From an uncultured Actinomycetes bacterium (lineage in GTDB: Bacteria; Actinomycetota; Actinomycetes; Nanopelagicales; Nanopelagicaceae), in the NCBI GenBank assembly GCA_903871555.1, contig CAIQHM010000017.1:1-41927 (forward strand): a DNA stretch of 41,927 bases. The letters are read 5' to 3'. The stretch's first letter is position 1, and every line of letters starts with the position of its first letter. Made by a program: the position numbers and the translations under genes. The notes under the pieces are model-generated. The model saw nothing but the letters and a program-made list of their open reading frames with translations. It was not told the DNA's origin and did not search any database. Of the stretch, positions 1 through 7,514 are shown piece by piece.

Positions 1-636
1 GCCAAGTGGAATATGAACTAAGCGACGAGCGGCACGTTCCTTATCTTTAGCAAAAAGTTCTTGAAGAAGCGGAGTATTAACAGGGCCAGGGGAGAGTGCG
101 TTAACACGCACACCTTGCCGGGCAAATTGCACACCAAGTTCGCGAGTCATCGCTAGTACGCCGCCTTTAGATGCTGTGTATGAAATTTGTGATGTTGCAG
201 AAGCCATTGTTGCAACGAAAGAAGCAGTATTAATGATTGAACCTTTGCCGGCCTTCAACATGTAAGGCAGAACAGCTTTGCAGCATAGATACACCGATGT
301 CAGGTTAACTTCTTGGACTAAGCGCCAAGCGTCGATTCCAGTAGTCAGAATTGAATCATCTTCCGGTGGTGAAATTCCTGCATTGTTAAATGCAATATCG
401 ATTCGGCCATATTCATCGAAGGCGACTTTGTACATTCTTGCGACATCTTCTTCTGATGTGACATTTGCCTTTACGAAGATTCCGCCAAGTTCCTTGGCAA
501 CTTTGTTGCCGATCTCTTCATTTAAATCAACTATGACAACCTTTGCGCCCTCTTCGGCAAAACGTTGTGCTGTTGCATATCCAATTCCGCTGGCGCCACC
601 AGTGATTACTGCAACGCGATCTTGTAACCGTTTCAT
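1..636 (-). CDS. SDR family oxidoreductase (3' end beyond window)
   Basis: This is a short-chain dehydrogenase/reductase, absent from the ORF track because its stop lies beyond base 1. Translation from the ATG at 636 gives MKRLQDRVAVITGGASGIG, a typical NAD(P)-binding N-terminus with the TGxxxGxG motif. Further on come NNAG and the catalytic YTASK (YxxxK), then a VNALSPGPV segment characteristic of classical SDRs. The 212 visible codons are most of a usual 245-260 aa protein. AGGAG lies about 8 nt upstream of the ATG. The gene starts 13 nt after the aldehyde dehydrogenase stop, so it is the third gene of the glnA-like/ALDH operon. Its substrate is unknown; a role in oxidising or reducing an amine-derived intermediate is inferred from context only. 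Confidence 0.9.
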   Translation of the reverse strand, partial: MKRLQDRVAVITGGASGIGYATAQRFAEEGAKVVIVDLNEEIGNKVAKELGGIFVKANVTSEEDVARMYKVAFDEYGRIDIAFNNAGISPPEDDSILTTGIDAWRLVQEVNLTSVYLCCKAVLPYMLKAGKGSIINTASFVATMASATSQISYTASKGGVLAMTRELGVQFARQGVRVNALSPGPVNTPLLQELFAKDKERAARRLVHIPLG

Positions 637-649
637 TTTATTCTCCTAG

Positions 650-2014
650 TTATTCTTGCGTATCAAAGAAAACATTTTTAACTTCAGTAAATGCATCAAG
701 TGCGTCAGGTCCAAGTTCCCGGCCGAGTCCGGATTGTTTGTAGCCTCCAAATGGGGTCCAATATCTAACTGATGAGTTTGAGTTTACCGAAAGGTTTCCG
801 GCTTCCACCGCTCTTGAAACGCGAATAGCGCGTCCAATATCGCGAGACCAGATTGAACCAGATAGGCCATATTCTGAATCGTTCGCAATCCGAATTGCAT
901 CTACCTCATCCTCAAAGGGCAGAACACTTACAACTGGACCAAAAATTTCTTCGCGATATGCACGATCATTTGTATCTTTTGGAAGCAGAACGGTTGGTGC
1001 GAACCAATAACCGGCACCTTCAGGTTTTGTGCCCTGAAACGCAATTGGGGTTCCACTTGGAACATATTCCTTAACTCGTTCTAGCTGAGCCGCAGAAACC
1101 AGGGGACCCATTTCTGCGCTTTCGAGCGCTGGATCTTCAACGCGGAATTTCTTTACTGCTGTTTCAAATTCGGCCATGAATTTATCGAAGACTGAACGCT
1201 GTACAAGAAGGCGAGATCTAGCGCAACAATCTTGACCAGCATTATCAAAGACAGCTCCTGGTGCATTTGCAGCTGCCTTTTGAATATCGCTATCCGCAAA
1301 AATGATGTTTGCACTCTTACCGCCAAGTTCCAAAGTTAATCGCTTAACCTGATCGGCACATCCACGCATAATTCCTTTGCCAACTGTTGTTGAACCAGTG
1401 AATACTATTTTGCGCACTAGGGGATTAGTTACAAATCGTTCCCCAACAATGCTGCCCTTTCCAGGAATTACATTGAATACACCATCCGGAATTCCAGCTT
1501 CGATTGCAAGTTCACCAAGGCGAATAGCAGTCATTGGAGTTATCTCTGCAGGTTTCAAAACGACGGTATTTCCCGCAGCAAGTGCCGGGCCAAAACCCCA
1601 GCCAGCAATTGGCATTGGGAAATTCCACGGAACAATTATTCCGATTACGCCAAGAGGTTCCTTGAAAGTTATATCAATTCCATTGGGTACTGGAATTTGT
1701 TTTCCAAAGAGTCGTTCTGGGGCAGCGCTGTAATAATTCAATACATCGCGGACGTTGCCGGCTTCCCAACGCGCATTGCCAATGGTGTGACCACTATTTA
1801 AAACTTCTAGTTGGGCAAGTTCTTCCAGATGTGAATCAACTACTGAGGCAAACTTGCGCAATAACTTTGCACGATCGCCTGGGTTCACTTTGCGCCAGGT
1901 TTGAAAAGCCTTTTCCGCCTTTGCAATTACAAGATCGGTTGCAGCAAGATCTGCGAGTTCAATCTCTTTAACTGGTTTTGCGGTTGTCGGATTTATTACA
2001 GTGAATGTGCTCAT
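650..2014 (-). CDS. Aldehyde dehydrogenase, PuuC-like by context
   Basis: This is an NAD(P)-dependent aldehyde dehydrogenase of 454 aa, slightly shorter than the usual 480-500 because the N-terminus is compact. Diagnostic motifs are visible: PWNFPMPIAGW, the cofactor-binding FTGSTTVGKGIM segment, the ELGGK glutamate box, and GQDCCARSR carrying the catalytic cysteine (about C263). The C-terminal EIFGPVVSV and PFGGYKQSGLGRE blocks are also present. It starts 4 nt after the stop of the glutamine-synthetase-like gene, which indicates translational coupling. In Puu-type amine degradation, PuuC oxidises the gamma-glutamyl aminoaldehyde to the acid, and that is the inferred role here. The family is certain; the exact aldehyde is not. 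Confidence 0.92.
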   Translation of the reverse strand: MSTFTVINPTTAKPVKEIELADLAATDLVIAKAEKAFQTWRKVNPGDRAKLLRKFASVVDSHLEELAQLEVLNSGHTIGNARWEAGNVRDVLNYYSAAPERLFGKQIPVPNGIDITFKEPLGVIGIIVPWNFPMPIAGWGFGPALAAGNTVVLKPAEITPMTAIRLGELAIEAGIPDGVFNVIPGKGSIVGERFVTNPLVRKIVFTGSTTVGKGIMRGCADQVKRLTLELGGKSANIIFADSDIQKAAANAPGAVFDNAGQDCCARSRLLVQRSVFDKFMAEFETAVKKFRVEDPALESAEMGPLVSAAQLERVKEYVPSGTPIAFQGTKPEGAGYWFAPTVLLPKDTNDRAYREEIFGPVVSVLPFEDEVDAIRIANDSEYGLSGSIWSRDIGRAIRVSRAVEAGNLSVNSNSSVRYWTPFGGYKQSGLGRELGPDALDAFTEVKNVFFDTQE

Positions 2015-2018
2015 TAAT

Positions 2019-3368
2019 TTACATCCGCTCGAAACTGCGGAAACGCTCCCAATCTGTTACGGCTCGTGAATAGGCATCTAATTCGGTATCGGCCATGTGC
2101 GTGTAATGCTTCTGTACATCAGCGCCGAAAGTATCTCTGATCCAAGTGCTATTTGCCCACAAATCGCGCGCTTCCTTAAGCGAAGTTGGAACACGATTTG
2201 TCTCTAGTGCATATGCATTTCCAGTGAAAATAGGCTCGAGTTCTAAGTTATTTTCAATTCCATCGAGTCCTGCAGCGACCATTCCAGCGACCGCTAGATA
2301 TGGATTCACATCTCCGCCTGGAACTCGGTTTTCAACCCGAAGTGATAAACCTTCTCCGACCAAGCGAAGTGCGCAGGTGCGATTATCGCGCCCCCATTTA
2401 ATTGCTGTTGGAGCAAATGTTCCTGGTTGGTAGCGCTTGTATGAATTGATATTTGGCGCAAATAAAAGCGCAAGCTCGTTCATATGTTTCTGCAGACCGG
2501 CCAAGTAAGAGCGTCCTTGCTTTGACATTCCATCGCCAGCATCGCCGGCAAGAACTGCGCCACCTTTCTTATCACGGAACGATAAGTGGATATGGCAAGA
2601 GCTGCCCTCTTTCTCATTGAACTTAGCCATAAAGGTAAGAGAACATCCCTGCTTTGCGGCAATCTCTTTTGCGCCCATCTTGTAGATGACATGGTTATCG
2701 CAAGTTGAAAGTGCATCTTCATAACGAAATGCGATTTCGTGTTGGCCGAAGTTACATTCACCTTTTGCGGATTCAACAATTAGCCCGGCTTCATCCATAT
2801 TGTTTCTAATTTCACGGAGCAACTTTTCAACTCTGCCAGTTCCGAGAAGCGAATAGTCCACGTTGTATTGATTTGCAGGTGTGAGATCGCGATAAGCCTT
2901 ATCCCATGCCTCTTCAAAAGTTTCTTTGAAAACAATAAACTCAAGTTCGGTGCCGCACATTGCGACCATTCCAGCTTTATCAAGGCGTTCGAGCTGGGTC
3001 TTTAAAATTGTTCGTGGTGAAACTGAGATCCCATGTTTGTGGTGATCGGTGAAATCTGCGATCAACATAACTGTGCCTTCATGCCATGGCATTGGACGCA
3101 AAGTGTTCAAATCTGGCAGCATCGCCATGTCGGCGTAACCGGTATCCCAAGAAGAAATGTCATAACCCTGCACTGTGTTCATGTCGATATCTGATGCCAA
3201 TAAGTAGTTACAACCCTCGGTGCCATTTGCCAGAGTGTCATTTAGAAAAAACTTGGCATGAATTCGCTTGCCTTGTAGGCGGCCCTGCATATCTGTGGCG
3301 CCAACGACAACGGTGTCGATCTTGCCGCTCTCGACATCCTTGCGAAGTTGTTCGACGGTTAATTTCAC
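2019..3368 (-). CDS. Glutamine-synthetase-like gamma-glutamylamine ligase (PuuA/GlnA3/GlnA4 type)
   Basis: This 449-aa protein has the glutamine synthetase fold and is clearly different from the housekeeping GlnA at 10461-11891. ATP/glutamate-site landmarks are GTELEF, NFGQHEI, GSSCHIHLS, NSYKRYQPG, NRTCALRL and ENRVPGGDVNPY. The DGSSIRGF signature and the adenylylation-tyrosine loop of true GlnA are absent, as in PuuA, IpuC and the Streptomyces GlnA3/GlnA4 enzymes that ligate glutamate to amines. The start is a GTG with AGGGAG about 8 nt upstream. It heads a leftward operon with the aldehyde dehydrogenase and SDR, and is divergent from an APC permease. Inferred function: ATP-dependent gamma-glutamylation of an imported amine (putrescine, another polyamine, or ethanolamine). 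Confidence 0.85.
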   Translation of the reverse strand: MKLTVEQLRKDVESGKIDTVVVGATDMQGRLQGKRIHAKFFLNDTLANGTEGCNYLLASDIDMNTVQGYDISSWDTGYADMAMLPDLNTLRPMPWHEGTVMLIADFTDHHKHGISVSPRTILKTQLERLDKAGMVAMCGTELEFIVFKETFEEAWDKAYRDLTPANQYNVDYSLLGTGRVEKLLREIRNNMDEAGLIVESAKGECNFGQHEIAFRYEDALSTCDNHVIYKMGAKEIAAKQGCSLTFMAKFNEKEGSSCHIHLSFRDKKGGAVLAGDAGDGMSKQGRSYLAGLQKHMNELALLFAPNINSYKRYQPGTFAPTAIKWGRDNRTCALRLVGEGLSLRVENRVPGGDVNPYLAVAGMVAAGLDGIENNLELEPIFTGNAYALETNRVPTSLKEARDLWANSTWIRDTFGADVQKHYTHMADTELDAYSRAVTDWERFRSFERM

Positions 3369-3446
3369 GTGAGCGCTCCCTTTTTGGCCAAATTATTGGA
3401 TTACCTGTGGGGAGGTTACTAGGGCTTGTAATTACGCACAACGGGC

Positions 3447-3457
3447 GTGAAATTCAC
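3447..3457. promoter_or_regulatory. Small palindrome in the divergent ligase/permease promoter region
   Basis: GTGAAATTCAC is a 5-1-5 inverted repeat in the 174-nt gap between the divergent gamma-glutamyl ligase and permease genes. It could be an operator for a cluster regulator. No regulator gene is in the window and the motif matches no site I recognise, so this is a weak call. Confidence 0.25.
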
Positions 3458-3542
3458 CAAATTTCCCTGTTAAAACCCCACGAATAGCCTTCCAATTTGA
3501 TGAGACGCAAGGCACACTCTCTCTAACTTCTAGAAGGGTGGA

Positions 3543-5096
3543 ATGGATTCAATGTCGAATACACATGCAGATGACGAGCGTCGCTTAGCCGACCTCGGAT
3601 ACAAACAAGAGCTAACTCGTTCTTGGTCTAGTTTCTCGAACTTCGCAATCTCCTTCTCAATCATTTCAATCTTGGCAGGTTGCTTTACAACCTTTGCGCA
3701 AGCTTGGAATAACGGCGGCCCTGTTGCGATCTCTCTTGGTTGGCCGCTAATTTCGGCCTTAATTTTAATTATTGGACTCTGCATGTCAGAGCTCGCATCA
3801 GCATTTCCAACATCTGGTGGAATTTATTGGTGGGCTTCCAAGCTTGGTGGACCTAAAGCTGGCTTCTATACCGGGTGGCTAAACCTAATTGGACTTGTAT
3901 CTGTGACTGCTTCAGTTGGATACGGCCTAACTTCTTTTCTAAATATTGTTCTAGGTGGATTCTTTGATGGTTATGCAGCTTCATTTATGGGCGGCGACTG
4001 GATCAAACAACAATTCGCACTTTTCGTAATTGTTATTGCAATTGTGACTCTTATTAATATTTTTAGCAGCCATCTCTTGGCCGTCATAAATAACATCTCA
4101 GTTTGGTGGCACGTATTTGGCGCAGCTCTAATTGTTATTATCTTAGTTGTGGCTCCAGATGCTCACCAATCAGCAAGCTGGGTCTTCACAGAAAGAATTA
4201 ACAACTCTGGCTTCTCTGGTGGAAGTTACTGGCTATATGTATTGCCACTTGGCTTCTTGCTAACGCAGTACACAATTACCGGTTTCGATGCTTCTGCACA
4301 CCTATCTGAAGAGACTCAAGGTGCACATATCGCTTCTGCAAAGGGTATTTGGAAGTCAATCTTCTACTCTGCAATCGGTGGATATATCTTGTTGCTAGCT
4401 TTCCTATTCGCTGCAACAAATTCTGACATGATCAACTCAACTGATCCAGAAGTTAACCCATTCGGAATCGGTTCAGTTATCGCTCTTCTATATAGCGCTC
4501 TCGGTGGCGGCGCGCTGTTCAAGTTGGTAATGGTTATAACAACTGCCGGACAGATCTTCTGCGTAACTGCTTGTTTGACTTCATGCTCACGCATGCTCTT
4601 CGCCTTCTCAAGAGACGGTGCAGTGCCAGGACATAACACTTGGAAGAAAGTAAACAAAGCTGGTGTACCAGTTAACGCAGTTCTAATTTCAGCTACAGGT
4701 GGTGTAGTTCTAACACTTCCAGCTCTATATAAGAGTTCAGCCGGGGTTCCAACAGCTTTCTACGCTGTTGTTTCAGTCTGCGTAATAAGCCTTTATCTGT
4801 CATTCATGATTCCTATTTACCTCCGTCTAAAAGCTGGAGATAAATTCAAGGTCGGTGCTTGGAATAATGGTTCAAAGTACAAGTGGATGAACACAGTTGC
4901 AGTTGCTGAAATTGCGATTATTTCAATCTACTTCATCTTGCCATTCTCACCACTAGGCGTTCCAGGCGCTAAAGACTTCAACTGGACCGCTGTGAACTAC
5001 GCCCCAATCGTTACTGGCGGCGCCTTGATCCTGCTCTGGATCTGGTGGCACCTTTCAGTAAAGAAGTGGTTCAAGGGACCAATTAGCAACCTGTAA
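3543..5096 (+). CDS. APC family amino acid/amine permease
   Basis: This is a 517-aa polytopic membrane protein of the amino acid-polyamine-organocation superfamily, with about 12 hydrophobic segments. The N-terminal stretch SFSIISILAGC followed by GGPVAISLGWPL, the FPTSGGIYWW motif (about residues 88-98) and GFDASAHLSEET are typical of the eukaryotic-type GABA/choline permease-like branch (BAT/UGA4-like). AAGGG lies about 6 nt upstream of the ATG at 3543; an ATG at 3552 is also possible. It is divergent from the gamma-glutamyl ligase and ends at a strong terminator. Probable role: import of the amine or amino acid degraded by the surrounding enzymes. Substrate identity is inferred from neighbours only. 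Confidence 0.9.
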   Translation: MDSMSNTHADDERRLADLGYKQELTRSWSSFSNFAISFSIISILAGCFTTFAQAWNNGGPVAISLGWPLISALILIIGLCMSELASAFPTSGGIYWWASKLGGPKAGFYTGWLNLIGLVSVTASVGYGLTSFLNIVLGGFFDGYAASFMGGDWIKQQFALFVIVIAIVTLINIFSSHLLAVINNISVWWHVFGAALIVIILVVAPDAHQSASWVFTERINNSGFSGGSYWLYVLPLGFLLTQYTITGFDASAHLSEETQGAHIASAKGIWKSIFYSAIGGYILLLAFLFAATNSDMINSTDPEVNPFGIGSVIALLYSALGGGALFKLVMVITTAGQIFCVTACLTSCSRMLFAFSRDGAVPGHNTWKKVNKAGVPVNAVLISATGGVVLTLPALYKSSAGVPTAFYAVVSVCVISLYLSFMIPIYLRLKAGDKFKVGAWNNGSKYKWMNTVAVAEIAIISIYFILPFSPLGVPGAKDFNWTAVNYAPIVTGGALILLWIWWHLSVKKWFKGPISNL

Positions 5097-5105
5097 TAAG
5101 TAATT

Positions 5106-5145
5106 AAAAAAGGGGGCTCTCGCAACGAGGGCCCCCTTTTTATTT
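5106..5145. terminator. Bidirectional rho-independent terminator
   Basis: An 11-bp stem (GGGGGCTCTCG / CGAGGGCCCCC with one wobble) closes a CAA loop. It has an A-run on the left and a T-run on the right, so it can stop transcription from the permease (+) and from the convergent hydrolase gene (-). Confidence 0.92.
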
Positions 5146-5149
5146 AAAC

Positions 5150-5860
5150 TTACTTAAGAATTAGATTGCCCCAGCTTTGGACAATTGGTTTCCAGATTCG
5201 TTCAAGCTCGGATTCGGCGGCAGCTACTTCGGCCTTAACACTTGCCTTGCCGGACTCTAGAAATGCATTGTCTGCATCATCTTCCCAGAGCTGAATGATT
5301 CCAGAATCAACTTCTGGGTGGAACTGCACTGCATAAGTTGCCTTACCAATTCGATATATCTGGTTTTCGCAGAGATCACTAGAAGCCAAGGCCACGGCCG
5401 CAGATGGAAGTTTTGATACAACGTCCTCATGCCACTGCGCAGTTACTGCGCCACTTTCAAAATTAAAGATTGAATCTATAACCGAATTTCGATCTATTTT
5501 ATAAATACCAATTTCGCCAACTTTGGATCGTGTTACTTCGCCATCTAAGGCGGTTGCAAGTAATTGCGCCCCTAGACAGATTGCAAATACCGGTATCTCT
5601 CTTGCAATTGCATCTGCCAATAATCTCTTTTCATTCGCCAACCAAGGCGCACTTGCCTCATCATTCGCGCCTATTGATCCGCCAAGTGGAATTAACGCCG
5701 AAATATCTGCGGGAACTTCTGTTGGAACTACATCACCGGCATAAGCGCGCAAGATTTTTATTTCAAATCCAATTTCCATAAGCCAACGGCCAACTAAATG
5801 TGGGGGATCGGTAGGGTCATTTTGGATTGCAAGAATTATTTTCGCGCTTTTTTCTGGCAT
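5150..5860 (-). CDS. Class I glutamine amidotransferase-like gamma-glutamyl hydrolase (PuuD-like by context)
   Basis: This is a class I glutamine-amidotransferase domain protein. Visible are the oxyanion strand IPLGGSIGAND, the nucleophile elbow AICLGAQLLA (C95 from this start) and the QFHPEVD His-Glu element near residue 180, which together make a complete Cys-His-Glu triad. It is a stand-alone domain with no synthetase partner, and it sits next to a gamma-glutamyl ligase and an ALDH. Hydrolysis of a gamma-glutamyl intermediate, as by PuuD, is therefore the likely job. The ORF track starts at a TTG (5878). I prefer the ATG at 5860, which has no Shine-Dalgarno but a CATTAT hexamer 6 nt upstream, suggesting a leaderless transcript. 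The last 40 residues are a charged helical extension of unknown role. Confidence 0.82.
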   Translation of the reverse strand: MPEKSAKIILAIQNDPTDPPHLVGRWLMEIGFEIKILRAYAGDVVPTEVPADISALIPLGGSIGANDEASAPWLANEKRLLADAIAREIPVFAICLGAQLLATALDGEVTRSKVGEIGIYKIDRNSVIDSIFNFESGAVTAQWHEDVVSKLPSAAVALASSDLCENQIYRIGKATYAVQFHPEVDSGIIQLWEDDADNAFLESGKASVKAEVAAAESELERIWKPIVQSWGNLILK

Positions 5861-6192
5861 GCGTAAATAATGGCGCAACTTTTGTAATCCCGCAGGATTT
5901 TTGAAAATTCTTCAAGAATTGTCCAAAATCTTGCAATTTCTACCCTTTCAACACGCATGAAGTCAGCCTATTAGTGCGTTTTCTGGCATTCCCTGCTACC
6001 TTCGCCTTTATAAGAAAACTACCAAGTTTTCTCACAAACAAAGGAGCTCGTACCCAAAAGGGATTCGCTGAAAGCTAGCGAGCCATCCAACAAAAGGTAC
6101 TTCTTTCCAAAATGACCTGAACTCTAGAACCTCAGACTTTCCGTAAGACTCCGAACGTTGTAACTCCAGTTTCATCGACAAGAATTAAAGAG
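5861..6192. other. Long divergent intergenic region with inverted repeats
   Basis: This is the only gene-free stretch above 300 nt in the window. It holds a perfect 7-1-7 palindrome AATTCTTCAAGAATT (5906-5920), a perfect 8-bp inverted repeat AGAAAACT-ACCA-AGTTTTCT (6013-6032), and a possible structured leader at 6041-6086 with GGAGCTCG and CGAGCC arms. No Rfam family is recognisable by eye. I also see no convincing ORF, although the last 72 nt are open in frame with the downstream aminotransferase. Confidence 0.5.
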
Positions 6193-7503
6193 ATGATGGC
6201 TGCTGAGTGGGCGTTATTTTCAAAATCTACCTTTGCATCTGGTGTTGAAAACACAATTGCGAAATCATCTTCGCCGCTTGGCGTAACCTCCAGCTTTCAA
6301 TACTGGGATCCATATCCAATAAGCATCGTTTCAGCTAAGGGTGCCTGGATGACGGATGTTGATGGTCGACAACTACTTGATCTTTCAATGGGCTTCGGCG
6401 CAATGCTTGCCGGTCATTTAAATGAAGAAGTTGTTGCTGAAACCAAAGCTGCACTTGAAGGTGGAACTCTCTTCGTTACTCCATCACCTATTTCACGTGA
6501 TGGTTCTGAACGCCTTTGTAAGCGCTTTGGAATCGATAAGGTGCGCTTCGCAAACTCGGGAACTGAAGCCACAATGTATGGAGTTCGCACTGCAAAGGCC
6601 TACAACGGCAAATCTGCAATCGTTAAGTTGGAAGGTGGCTACCACGGTAGCTATGACCCACTTACAGTTTCAGCAAAGCCTTCACTTGATCAAGCAGGAA
6701 ACCCAGAAGAACCAACTCCGGTAATCGGACAAGGTGTTAATGCTGGCGTTGTCTTTGTAGTTCCATTCAACAATCTTCCAGCACTTGAAAAGGTTTTTGC
6801 TCGCGATCACGAATCAATCGCATGCTTTATTTTGGAACCAGTTCTAGAAAACTTAGGAATTGTTCTTCCAGATGCTGGCTATCTTGCAGCTGTTCGCGAT
6901 CTTTGCACCAAGTACAACATCGTCTTAATTTTCGACGAAGTTAAAACTGGTCTTACTGCTGGCCCACAAGGCGCGGCACATCGCATCGGCGTTCAACCAG
7001 ATTTAATCTGTCTTGCTAAATCAATCGGCGGTGGACTTCCACTTGCTGCATTTGGTGGCAAAGCAGAAATTATGGACACAATCACAACCGGCGCAATGGC
7101 TCACTTCGGCACATTCAATGGCAACCCACTTGCGATGGCAGGACTTCGCGCAATGGATCGCTTGTGTACAGAAGAAGCACTTGCAAAGGCTGAAGCGCTA
7201 AATAAGCAGGCTTTAGATCGAATCACTGAAATCATCGAAGAGTTTCAACTACCAGCTCACACAGTTGGCTTTGGAGTTAAGGGTTGCGTAACTTGGTCGA
7301 AGGATCCAGTTCGTAACTATCGTGATTACAAGGCAACGGATTTTGCGATTGCTGAACTTTCATGGCTCTGGTCAATGAACCGCGGAATCATCACGCCTCC
7401 GGGTCTTGATGAACAATGGTTGATTTCTCTGGCACACGGTCAGAAGGAGATTGATTTATTGGTTGAAGATTTCCGCGCTTTTGCGGTCGCACTTCGCGCG
7501 TAA
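6193..7503 (+). CDS. Class III PLP aminotransferase (glutamate-1-semialdehyde aminomutase-like)
   Basis: This 436-aa fold-type I PLP enzyme is close to the HemL-like branch of class III aminotransferases. Motifs include GFGAMLAGH, FANSGTEATMYGVRTAK for phosphate binding, GGYHGSYD, the IFDEVKT aspartate that contacts the PLP nitrogen, and LAKSIGGGLPLAAFGGK with the Schiff-base lysine at about K276. The length is normal for the family. Its location in the amine cluster argues for an amine/omega-amino-acid transaminase rather than porphyrin synthesis, but the substrate is unknown. The start is uncertain: AAAGAG precedes two adjacent ATGs, while the same frame stays open upstream to a TGA at 6118, which itself sits two codons after an ATG. 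Confidence 0.88.
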   Translation: MMAAEWALFSKSTFASGVENTIAKSSSPLGVTSSFQYWDPYPISIVSAKGAWMTDVDGRQLLDLSMGFGAMLAGHLNEEVVAETKAALEGGTLFVTPSPISRDGSERLCKRFGIDKVRFANSGTEATMYGVRTAKAYNGKSAIVKLEGGYHGSYDPLTVSAKPSLDQAGNPEEPTPVIGQGVNAGVVFVVPFNNLPALEKVFARDHESIACFILEPVLENLGIVLPDAGYLAAVRDLCTKYNIVLIFDEVKTGLTAGPQGAAHRIGVQPDLICLAKSIGGGLPLAAFGGKAEIMDTITTGAMAHFGTFNGNPLAMAGLRAMDRLCTEEALAKAEALNKQALDRITEIIEEFQLPAHTVGFGVKGCVTWSKDPVRNYRDYKATDFAIAELSWLWSMNRGIITPPGLDEQWLISLAHGQKEIDLLVEDFRAFAVALRA

Positions 7504-7514
7504 TCTCTAAAGAT

